From Buxus sempervirens (lineage: Eukaryota; Streptophyta; Magnoliopsida; Buxales; Buxaceae): a stretch of DNA of 64,000 nucleotides. Positions within the stretch are counted from its first letter, which is position 1, and every line of letters starts with the position of its first letter. The notes beneath the pieces are model-generated. The model searched no databases and had not been told where the DNA came from. It worked only from the letters and a program-made list of their open reading frames with translations. The DNA is taken from positions 44,340,602-44,404,601 of the forward strand of contig OX387185.1 in assembly GCA_947561395.2 (NCBI GenBank), read 5' to 3'. The translations under genes were made by a program, and so were the position numbers. Of the stretch, positions 43,300-53,300 are shown piece after piece.

Positions 43300-43838
43300 C
43301 AGTTAAACCTCGCTAGTTGGACGTTTGGTTTCGGTAACCAATCAATCGGACGGTCTGAAGCTGAGCCCCAAACTTTGCGTTAGGGTTTTGGGTCTATAAA
43401 GCGAGATAGCCGGCTGAGGACATGGAAGCGTGAAAGAAGGGAGAGATGGTGGCGTGAAAGGGATGCGAGAAGCGGTGGGAAGCTCTGGGTGTGGGATGGA
43501 TGGGAAAGGTAGTCTGGTTTCTGAGGAAGAAGACCTTTCCTAAGCCTCCCATGCCTATGGCTCCCCATCCTCGTTCCCTTTCCTTCTTTCTCTGTCTTAT
43601 TTTGGTTGGGGACGGAAGATCAAGAGTGGATCAGGAAGGGGAGATGTGCCATGGGAAGCTTTTGGTTTGGGCGAGGCTCGGGAAAGGCCGTGTGATTTGC
43701 ACAATCGCTTTGGAAACGGCGGTGATGCTGCCCTTTCCCAGTCCGCCCATTCCTAAGGATTCCAAGGGTTTCTCCCTTTACTGCAATCTCTCAAGGAGGA
43801 CTGCTTCTCCAGTAAGCCTTTTGGATTTCTCTTTTTGA
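43300..43838 (+). other. Gene-promoter-like module, copy 3, with open frame
   Basis: AATCAATCGGACGGTC, then GTTAGGGTTTTGGGTC and TATAAA (43395-43400), then GAGATGTGCCATGGGAAGC and TTTGGTTTGGGCGAGG as in the copy at 27640. A 115-codon frame (43491-43838) covers it, with two similar proline-rich stretches (TFPKPPMPMAPHP and LPFPSPPIPKDSKG). Earlier ATGs after the TATA box open only short frames. I do not recognise a protein and cannot say whether it is a gene or a copied gene start. Confidence 0.35.
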
Positions 43839-45285
43839 TTTTCCCCTTGATATCTCTTTGCTTGTGTTTGATCTTACAGCCGTCAGCATTTTAGCAGCTG
43901 CCCTGGTCGAATCTCTTTCTGGAGTAAGCTTTACTTGTCTGTGGATGGGGAAGGAATCAAGTATATTTTCAATTGTTCCTTGTATATTTACCTTTTTAAT
44001 TTCGTTAAGCAGTTGTATTGTTAGGGCTTTTGTTAATTTCATTTGTGATAGTTGTTTATGCTGGTAGGATTTTTTATGATGGGATTTGTAGTGGTTGATT
44101 CTGCTGTGCTGTGCTGTGCACATATATGCACGTACATATATACGTTTCAATATGTTTTATGATTGAGATTCCTACCTTCAGCAAATCAGAGGTTTGAAAC
44201 TTTTATGATAATCTACAGAACAGGATTGAGAAATGCATCTGAATGGAATATAGGGGTGAGTAATGGTGGCACTAGAGTTGTTGGAGGATTTATGCTTGTA
44301 TGTTTGTTACTTGTCAAAGCAAGATGATGAACTGCTCCCTCCTCAGTCACGTCATTTTTTTTCCGCCGAAGTAAAACCCTTCTACTTAACAAAATTTTCT
44401 GCTTATTTTATTTTATTTTTATCAGTTTAACTGAATGCAACTTCTTCCAGCGATTATCACTTGCAGTTTTTATTGTGTAATTTCATGATATTTAGTAGCG
44501 ATTCATCTGTTACTTATATATGATTTCCAATAGCATTTTTTTTAAAATCTTTTCTTTTGGGAAGAATGCAGCCCTGCTGCTCGTGTCGGGGTTCAGGGAA
44601 TTTGGGATAAGCTCAGATCCCCGCTTTTGAGCCGTAACTTGCCACAGTTCTCTTTTCTTTTTTTTTTTCAAGTGAATCAGTTTTAGAACCAAACCCACCT
44701 GGTTGGTGTTAGAACCCTTATAGTTTACCCCCCTTGAGGTTCCAGGGAATCCCACCTTACCTTCTTCATGTTTGTTGTACATGATAGTCTCTCTTTGGTT
44801 TGCTGCTGTATGTAACAGTCTCTCCTTTTTAGAAGGGAAGAAATTGTTTGTCGCAAGACTCCTTTGGTAGACTCATCTATGCTGTCACGCGAATCATCTC
44901 TTGTGGGTTATTTTACATTTTTCAATGTAAAATTTCAGGACTATTGATCATTTCACATTTTCTAATGGGAACTATTGTTTCAATTGGCATTTCACATTGG
45001 AAAGGAATAGTAGATGATGCACATGGAAGCATGCCATAGGATTTGCCATAGCATAATTTCAATCCTTTATTTCAAGTTCCTATTGCCTGTAGCGTGAGGT
45101 GTAAACAGAAGATCACGTTATGGTATGGCTTACCATTCATTTTTTAAGGGGTTCCATGCATTCATGTGTGTTTTTACAAAGATACATGAATAGTATGAGA
45201 TTCTTCAAAAGTGAATGGTGGGCCTCACCATGATATGTCTTTGCTGTTTGCATTAGACTATGGGCACTGTGCGAATGTTGTCTAG
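43839..45285. other. Intergenic or intronic DNA
   Basis: Follows the module above; GTAAGCC at about 43812 could be a splice donor, but no later exon is recognisable. The short frames here have no known motif. TGTGCTGTGCTGTGC near 44104 is a small tandem repeat. Confidence 0.35.
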
Positions 45286-45833
45286 AGTAGGGGTGTAAAT
45301 GGGTCGAATTCGGACAGGATATAAGAGAATACGAATTCGAATCCGATTATTTATTAAGATATCCATATTCGATTAAGTATCTGACGAATATTACATGTAT
45401 GGTATTGAGTCTGAATCTGATTGGAGTTTTCGAATCCGATTAGTATTCAAATTAGATAAATAATCCAAAAATCCAACTAAATTAAGATCCTCGACCAAAA
45501 CAGAAATAAATTGAAGATAAAAAGAGAAGCTTTTTCAAAATAATACAGCTCAAACTGCAAGTGGGCAGAATAACGAAAAGAAGACAATAAAATTATAAAA
45601 ATTAATAATAAGAAAAGATAAAAAGATCTACTGGACTATTTTAAGTAAAATAAAGGAAATTGCATAGGAAGAGCAAATTAGAATTTGTTGAATAGAAAAG
45701 AAACGAAAAACACAGGAAAGAAAATCTACCTTGAATAAGAGAAACCACATACGTGAAACCAAGCAAGAGATGATAAGATAGCCAAAAAAAAAAAAAAAAG
45801 GATGACAAATGAATCACAAAAAAAACCAAAGAA
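45286..45833. other. Degraded hAT-type MITE start and AT-rich DNA
   Basis: TAGGGGTGTAAATGGGTCG at about 45292, followed by CGAATTCGAATCCGATT motifs, is typical of a hAT MITE left end. A matching right end is not found before the LTR at 45839. The remainder is AT-rich. Confidence 0.35.
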
Positions 45834-46040
45834 CCCCATGTGCGCACCAAAATCTGCCTTGATTGCACACGAGGCGCACGTGGGATCGTGCGTGCCTCGG
45901 GACTTTCGGAGTCGCTACTGCCTGAGAGGTGCAGGCAGACACGGGAATTGCCTATTCGGATCTAAGTCTGGTCTGCGGTTTATTAGAGATCTAACTAAAT
46001 TCTTGATTACATATGGGGAAGTCTGAAGACAACCACCACC

Positions 46041-46072
<32 letters not shown>

Positions 46073-46600
46073 TCGGTTTGACGGGTCTCTTGGGCCTAAT
46101 TGGTTTTTGAGTCAGTTTTCACTCTTCCTAGACCAGCATGTGTCTTTTTGGGTCTAGCGGGGTCCTCTGGAGGTGTGAGCCCCTTTTTATTTCATTTTTT
46201 TTATCTTTTTATTTAAGTGAGATGGGTCGAGTACAAGCCCCTTTGGAAGGCATGTGGGTTGCCAAGTTTGGGCTTGGGCCTAGTAGGGTTATTGGGTAAC
46301 CCTCATTGTTTTGTTCATCTAATTTCACAAGGTTAAAAGGTTCAATGGGATTGGCTTAGGCCCATGAATTGCTACACAAGTGGCCTTGGGCCCGTTTGTT
46401 GAAAACGGGTCTGGTTTGGGCCGGTCAATATGTGGGCTCCGTAGGTGAGCCCAGGAGGCCTTGGTGGGCTTATTTAGGCCCATGGTCCATAATGGGGTTA
46501 AGAATAGCCCAAAGCTGCCAAAAAGTCAGGTTAGGCCGGTTCGGCTCGGATCAAGTCCAACCGGGCCGAAAAAGTTAAATTTTTAGTTACTTTATCAAAT

Positions 46601-46705
46601 GACAGTATTTACTATACGGTCTAGTCTAGACCGTAAATGAAATACGTTTCAGGCCAGACCGTATATCAAATACGGGCTCGCCTGGATCGTACAAAAAATA
46701 CGGTT
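46601..46705. repeat. Palindrome array A2: four units at an exact 28-bp step
   Basis: 21-bp units start at 46601, 46629, 46657 and 46685. Each has the form GACCGTA, seven variable bases, TACGGTC, with some drift. The spacers are 7 bp. The array lies about 0.8 kb downstream of the TATA box of LTR A. Confidence 0.9.
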
Positions 46706-47473
46706 TCTACCTGATTTTTGAGTTTTTGGCCGATTTCGGCCAATCTTCTGGGATCTCCGGCTGCTTCTATTGGCCTTCTCATCATTTTTGCTGTGGTACA
46801 AATGCTTCACATTTGCTCCTAGTCTTCATTCTTCTTCTTTAATACACCACCATTTACAAATTCACATGCATGGAGATCTCTAAAAGAAGATGAAGTGGGG
46901 AGTTCACAGGATACAACACATTTCTAAAAGTGCAAATTTCTCTATGATGGTAGACAAAATGAGTTGGTCAGATTAACTTAATGGTTAGTTAAAATGTCCT
47001 TTTTAGCTTAAATTTGCTTTCCTCCTTTTTTATAGAAATCACCACCTCGAATCAAATCTCTCATGACGTATCACAGATAACAAACAGGTTAGAAACGATG
47101 TAGTAAAAGCAAAATATAGACAAGAAAATTGGAAAGATATCAAAGTAATTACATTCCACTTATGTTAAATGCGAAGTTATAGAAATACTTACAGTATCGC
47201 CACTTGCTTGTTTTGGTATGATGTAGTTCTCCGAATGATTTCGGTAGCGCTTCCACACTCTGGTTGATTCTCCAAAGTTGATTCAAACAGGGGTTCACTG
47301 GGTTTTCATGCTCAAAGGGTGAAAAGGAAGAGTTTAGACAGGGTTTAGGGGCAAAACAGACATTTAGATTGGAAGCAACGGAGGTTGGGCAGGGTTTGGA
47401 CGTGGAAAAGTCGAGGAAGGAAAGGGAGAGGGCTTAAAGGGGCCAGCTTACCCAAATGGTGAGGGCTGGCCCT

Positions 47474-47483
47474 TTATTTATAG
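47474..47483 (-). promoter_or_regulatory. TATA box of solo LTR A
   Basis: On the minus strand TTTTGCCTATAAATAAAGG; the same context (TTTTGCCTATAAATAGAG) occurs in LTRs B and C. The first palindrome begins about 12 bp upstream of it. Confidence 0.75.
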
Positions 47484-47495
47484 GCAAAATTTTCT

Positions 47496-47712
47496 GACCG
47501 TATTTGTTATACGGTCACGGTATGCCCGTATTACAAATACGAGCATGACACAACAATAAATCAAGTACGGCCGCGCCGCCCTCGTGCGTAAATTCCGCAC
47601 GAATCCTCCGTACGGGACGCGTGTCGCTCCGTACAGCGATGCGTGTCCCCTTCTAGAAGCCATGACCATATTTATTATACGATCATACCTTGACCGTAGA
47701 GGAAATACGGTC
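47496..47712. repeat. Palindrome array A1: two pairs of units
   Basis: 21-bp units start at 47496 and 47524, and at 47664 and 47692; within each pair the step is exactly 28 bp. Half-sites are mostly GACCGTA/TACGGTC. Between the pairs lies ACGCGTGTC and CTTCTAGAAG, conserved in all three copies. Confidence 0.9.
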
Positions 47713-48355
47713 ACGCACGTTTTTTAAAATGTTGGATTTGAAAATTTTTGTTAAATTTGACTTATTTAAAGATTTTATTCGATTTTCTTATTATTTTATT
47801 AAAAAAAATCTTAAGATTCTTCATCATTACCATATTAAAATATTAAAATATCTTTTATTGAATGGTTTTTATTTATTTGGCTTTTTGCAGCTGTTTTTGT
47901 CACATGGGCAGTTTTTCTAAAACTTCAGCTTCTAAAACTTCAGTTGCACATAACTTCTTCGTCCGACGTCCGATTTCAACAAACTTGGTGTTGTTGAAAT
48001 CGGCTCGGAACCCACTATCCACTGGGATCAATTTAGGCAATTGTATTAGGGTTGAGCAAAAAGTCAACTTTTCACTCTCCAAAAGTTTGACCGGTTCATA
48101 ACTTTCTCATTCGGACTCCGATTCGAGCAAATTCAGTTGCGTTGGAACCGGGTAAAAGTGCTCTTTTCAATGAGATGAAATTTGATGGCAAAATTTGCTT
48201 GAATCAAAAAGTCAAATTTTTTATCCCCTCAGGGTTTGACTTTTCACTTTTCTTCATTTTAGGAGTACAAAAATCAAGTGCTAACACCCCAATCAAACGG
48301 AAGTTAGCTTATCCTGATAATAGGGGTGCTTATCGGATCGGGCCTTGGGTGGCAC

Positions 48356-49032
48356 TAGAGGTGGCAATGGGTCGGGTTCAGGCGGGTTCGGGTTGGGTTG
48401 ATGTATGGGATTAACAAGCCATGGCTCAACCCGAACCCGCCCGTTTAATAAACGGGTTGGAATATCCCAACCCGCCAACCCGTTTAAATAATTTAAATTA
48501 CTATTAAAAATTTTAATCCATTCTAATATCAAAGTCTATACAAATTCTATTTCTTAATTCATTTTAATATTAAAGGACACCTAACAAGCATAATAACACA
48601 ACAATCATTAAAATATAACTAAAATAACATGAAGAAAAGAACTAAAACATACTAATAAAGTTTTAAAAGACTTTACTTGTCATCAATGCGTCAATTTATT
48701 TTAGTAGATGCTAAGAAATTTGAAATATTTATACGTAAAAAGTATTTTTTCACTTTATCCTTTGTCATTATTTATATTAAAAGAAGAAAGATTGAATAGC
48801 CACAAGTATTGTTATTATAATTTTCCAAACTTTTATTACACAAAAAATTAAATGGGTTGTAATCGGGTCATTTCGGGTTGAGAGGTCAAACCCTAACCCA
48901 ACCCGTTTATAATTGGGTTGAGAATTCATGACCCTAACCCAACCCGTTTGTTGAAATAATCAACCCTAACCCGCCTAAGACTGGGCGAGTTCGGGCGGGT
49001 TGGCAGGTCATGGGTCACAATTGCCACCTCTA
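48356..49032. mobile_element. hAT MITE with perfect 8-bp target duplication
   Basis: 677 bp, ends TAGAGGTGGCAATGGGTC and, reversed, TAGAGGTGGCAATTGTGACC, flanked by GGTGGCAC at 48348-48355 and 49033-49040. Terminal zones are full of GGGTTCGGGTT/AACCCGAACCC motifs, the core is AT-rich. It is related in style to the MITE at 33209. Confidence 0.85.
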
Positions 49033-49197
49033 GGTGGCACGGCACGCTTATTGTACCGTGCTGGGCCTGGGGCCGCGGCCTATTTAGGCACGGCTTGCCA
49101 GGCCGCGGCACGCATGCCCACGGGCCCACGGCGAAGCAGGCCGCGGCAGGCCGACCCGCTATGGGGCACGCCCAGGTTAAATAAATCCAAAAATTGT

Positions 49198-49266
49198 TGA
49201 TAACAATGTTCGAATTTGGCCCAACAGATTTGAAACCTGTCTCCTTAACCACTCGGACATAGCAAC
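49198..49266 (-). pseudogene. tRNA-Ser-derived sequence inside the second MITE copy
   Basis: The minus strand reads ATGTCCGAGTGGTTAAGGAG, then ACAGGTTTCAAATCTGTTGG, then ATTCGAACATTGTTATC. The first block is the D-arm and surroundings of plant tRNA-Ser almost unchanged, the second its anticodon arm, the third a decayed T arm. The anticodon loop and acceptor stem are altered, so it is not a working tRNA gene. It is better preserved than the copy at 16613-16680. Confidence 0.7.
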
Positions 49267-49487
49267 TTCTTACATCAATATCATAATTAAATTATTTTAG
49301 CTAAAAATTAAGGATACCCTCACGATTGTTGGAAAATATAATTTTAGAAACTCTTATATAATCAATCAAAACTAAGAAAATAATTAGGTATAAATAAGCC
49401 TAAAAAGCAGTTACAAAATTTCCAATTAAATATATTTGTTAAGTCCATGGTTTTTAATCAGACTACTTTAAATCTTTAATGGGTGTA

Positions 49488-49490
<3 letters not shown>

Positions 49491-49555
<65 letters not shown>
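49491..49555. repeat. (TA)n microsatellite
   Basis: About 32 TA units inside the MITE; the copy at 16042 lacks the expansion. Confidence 0.95.
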
Positions 49556-49557
<2 letters not shown>

Positions 49558-49734
49558 AGCAAAATCTATCCCAATAAGTATAAAACAATTTTTTGAATAA
49601 TAAAAATATTTTTCAGAATTTTTTGTGATTTTTCATGATTTTTTTATTATAAAAAAAGGGTTTTAATACCCTGGCCCGGCACGGCACCTCAGGCATGCCT
49701 GGGCCGTGCCAGGCCAGCCCGCCGAGCACCCCTA

Positions 49735-50385
49735 TCTGAAAAGATCAAACGATAAGAAAATTTTGATAGAGGTGGGATGACGAAATGCATAAACAAAAAT
49801 ACACTGCAAATGTCCCAAATATTCTCATTTTTTTTTTAATGGATTGAAACAATATATTCCTTACAACAGAAGGGGTCCATAATCGATGGACTCTTGTCAT
49901 AATCACGTGATGACCTTAGGTTGAGAGAGAGATAGAGATTGCCGGAGGTTGATGATGGACTCTTGTCATAATCACGTGATGACCTTAGATTGAGAGGGAG
50001 ATAGAGATTGCTGGAGGTAACTACCAACCAGCAACTAGGAATGTCGTCCCACAGTGAGCTTGCCGGAAAATCACGAAGGATCATGGTGAAGGTGAATGAC
50101 AGAAGAGAAGAAACCCTTTAAAAACCCAAAACCCATTTTTCTCCTTTGTCAGTTTCTTCTACGAGCAGATAGTAAATACCCTTGGGAAGGCAACTCTTCT
50201 CAAAACTAAGACCTGGCGGCTGGTGATCGAAATGATCATGCCAAAGGAAATGCAGGCGAGCAGATAACAATGAAAGAGGCGAACTTCTACGGTAGCAAAT
50301 GAAAGAGGTGTTGAACCCTTTAGGGTTGTAGGGTTAAATACAATCAAACAGAAACTCTTTTAGGTGGCTTGTCTATTATAATCTA
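49735..50385. other. Intergenic DNA with a 68-bp tandem duplication
   Basis: GATGGACTCTTGTCATAATC followed by ACGTGATGACCTTAG and AGATAGAGATTGC occurs twice in tandem, about 49884-49950 and 49952-50018. No gene recognised. Confidence 0.55.
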
Positions 50386-53300
50386 TCTATTCTCTTAAGG
50401 GAAACGGCCTCGGGCTGACGTGGCCGCCTCGCCCGGCCTCGCCAGCCCGAGCTTAAATTTTATTATATCATTTTGTAGAGACTTGGGAGACCTTAAACCT
50501 CCAAATTTTATTATATTATTTTATAGAGAAAGTTTCTACTTTGAGACCTGGCGACTTGAAAGAGAAAATTTCAGACCTGACACTTCTACTTTGGAGACCT
50601 GACACTGCTCTCTTTCTCTCGCTCTCTCCGTTCTATTGATCCATCACCCGTCTACAGTACATAGGTGGGTTTGAGTATCAAGTCTATTTTTGCGGTTGCT
50701 TCTCCAGCAAGCTTCGTTTCTTTGTCTCTTTTTACGCTGCCGACCATCTTCCTTCTCGAGCAATCTTCCGCTGACTGTCGACACGTGGAAGGGAAGACGG
50801 GAGAGGGGAGTTCCTTCTCTAGAAGCTTCCACCTGCAGAGACGACCATCGTCCTCTCTCCCTCTCAATCCTTTCTTCCCCCACCATGTGTCACCCCACCA
50901 CCACCTAATCTGAGGGTTTTACTTGAAGAAAGCTCCAGAACGCTCCCGAATCCTCTCCTTCCACCGCGTCCAAAGCCTCTAACCTGTCTTCCTTCTCCAT
51001 CTCCTCCTCATCCGTCTCCGTCTCCAGTGTCGTTTATTATCCTTAAACGATTTCCATTCAGTTTCGATTTTATGCTATATAAACCGGCTCTGTTTTGCTT
51101 ATCACCTGCGATGGAGGGGTTGGAGAGTTCGGACCACCTGAGAATAAACGTCGCAGTCAAGGTAATGGAGATTCTGACTCTGGCTCAGACGGTGAGACTC
51201 CTAGCCACCGTTGCTCAATCAAATTTCAGGATTCGTAGATGGGGTTTACAAAGAGACACACAGACACGAGTTGCTTAAAATCCTCGGTGAGTCTCTACTA
51301 CGGTTGTGTTTCGAAGTAGGAGTCTGGAAGATAATAAAAAAAGAACACAGTATGGCAAAACAAAAAGAAGAAATGCAACGGAATCTGAACGCTCGTTCAT
51401 TGACTTGATAAGATGAGAAATATGGAGAGAGAAAAAACACAAACACGTACATAGAAGGCCTCTGCTGAAACATGTAAACAAAATGCAAGTTTGGCCATCT
51501 GTCTTCCCAAATGGAAGGTAAGTGAAGGGGTAGACCATATATATATGAGACTAGCTTTTTAGGTTTTTGGATTCTGCCACTTTGGGTTTTTTAATGTTCT
51601 TCTCTCGATTCTTTGTGTAATTGTGTAAAGTAGTTGTTTTCTTACCTAATACCGGATAGAACTGATGATATTTCTTACCTTCTGTTAAAGTTCCTGTGTT
51701 GATGTGCCTTCTGTTAAAGTTTGTCTTCGGTTGCAGCATTTTTTGTTTCATAATTTATTTATTTTTTAGTGTCTCTTTTCCAACAAATGGCCTATTACTA
51801 ACTCCTCCACTCTCTGCTTTCATGTCTAGGTTTTCTAATCTCAGAATCAGGTGGCATCCAAATCTCTCGCAATCATAATCTTTCTGCATCTAACGACGCG
51901 AAGCCCATCTGAACTCCTCTTAAACTTCCGATTCAGCCAGTTCTGCGTAAGTTCTCTTCTTCTTCTCAGATGGAGTTTCGAATTTTTTTCTATTCTGTTT
52001 TTGTTTGTTTGGTTTGTGTTGATCAATTAAAGGGGGTGAAGCAAATGTTTGCGTATTGAAGAATCGTATATCTTTGCCTCATTTCTGTTTCTGTAATTCT
52101 TGACTTTTTTATGTTAATTTTCAGTGTTGACGAAGTCTTCAAGTTCTTGATCTTAATTTATAACCTACACACAAAAAATGAAAAAAAAAAAAAGATAAAG
52201 ATTTTTATTTTAGTTTCCATGTTCTGCAAGGCTCAATTGCATAGCTTAAGGCGACATAGTTACATGAGAACAAATTTATAAAAATACTCTTGAAACTTTC
52301 TTTTTAGTGGAATAGGTTACCATTTAACAAGGTTAGTTCATTTTGACATTTCACCATTATGAAGTTTCAATTCTCATGCAAAATCTGCAATATTGTGGTA
52401 ATTGATACTGAAACCAAAATTGAAAATTTACCTCGCCTAATTGAAAATTTTCCTCGCCTAATTCATTTTGAATCTTTCCAGTTTCAATCAAATGTATGAT
52501 GAACCTGATTCTGTTTTTGTTATTGACTTGCATGTTTCATTATGTTGTTTTGCCAAGGATGGTAGTCGAATTGTCTGCCTGCTCGTCTTTTGGTTTCTTT
52601 TATTTATAATTTTTATCGAAGTCAAAATCGATTAGATGATAAATAGCATCAGAACTTGATGCTTTGGAATCCTCTATGAAAGTTCTACAATGATGTTTCA
52701 TACTTTTTTCTGTTGTTCCATATTTTGAACTCCATTCATCTCCACGGTGAGAATAGTACACTCTGGAGCTTGATGGGACCTATACAACTAGCAAGTCATA
52801 TTCTCGAGTAAATTCACCTAGCAGTTTAAGGACTTCCTATGTAAGGTGAGGATGTATGATATGTATAATGTCTTAGTAAACATGGTAATATGGCTTTCCT
52901 TAATTTCATATTGTACTCCTATTTAGGTTCAATTTTAGAATTTATGGTTGATACATCTACTTCTGTTTACATGACAAAGCTGTACCATTCCAACCACATA
53001 TTCATGCTTGGATGTATTAGTAGAACGATTGCATTTTAGTTTAGATTCTTTGTTATTACACATGAATAGGTGTAGTCAATTTGTTGAATGGTATAAATTT
53101 TAATATTGTAGTGATCTTTTTTCTCCCCTAACAAGTTAAAAACCAAATTCGTGATTAAAAATTTGCAGAACCCTCTCAACTATAACTCCAAGTGAGTTTA
53201 CAATTAAAACCAAATTTACTACACTACTGTTAACTTAATTTGAAGTATTATCTTAGTGGATTTTCCTAGTTTTAATACAAATGGTTGGAGTAGGTTTTCA

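Larger units (their letters stand above)
45839..48286 (-). mobile_element. Solo LTR A (2.4 kb palindrome-array family)
   Basis: On the minus strand it begins TGTTAGCACTTGATTTTTG and ends TTGGTGCGCACA; it is 2448 bp long and flanked by the perfect 5-bp duplication CCCCA (45834-45838 and 48287-48291). A TATA box lies at 47474-47483. Palindrome arrays occur at 47496-47712 (upstream of the TATA box) and 46601-46705 (downstream). Shared blocks with the copies at 58574 and 61430 cover the whole length. A poly-C run (about 46042-46071) sits near its 3' end. The internal region is gone; size suggests Ty3/gypsy but this is not shown. Confidence 0.85.
48321..49734. mobile_element. hAT-like MITE with GC-rich ends, second copy, split by a hAT MITE
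   Basis: Ends TAGGGGTGCTTATCGG and, reversed, TAGGGGTGCTCGGCGGGC; flanks CCTGATAA and TCTGAAAA (6 of 8 alike) may be the decayed 8-bp duplication. Interior blocks, including TTAAGTCCATGGTTTTTAAT and GTGTAATTTATA, match the element at 16042-16931 in inverted order. It is interrupted by the MITE at 48356-49032. Confidence 0.65.
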
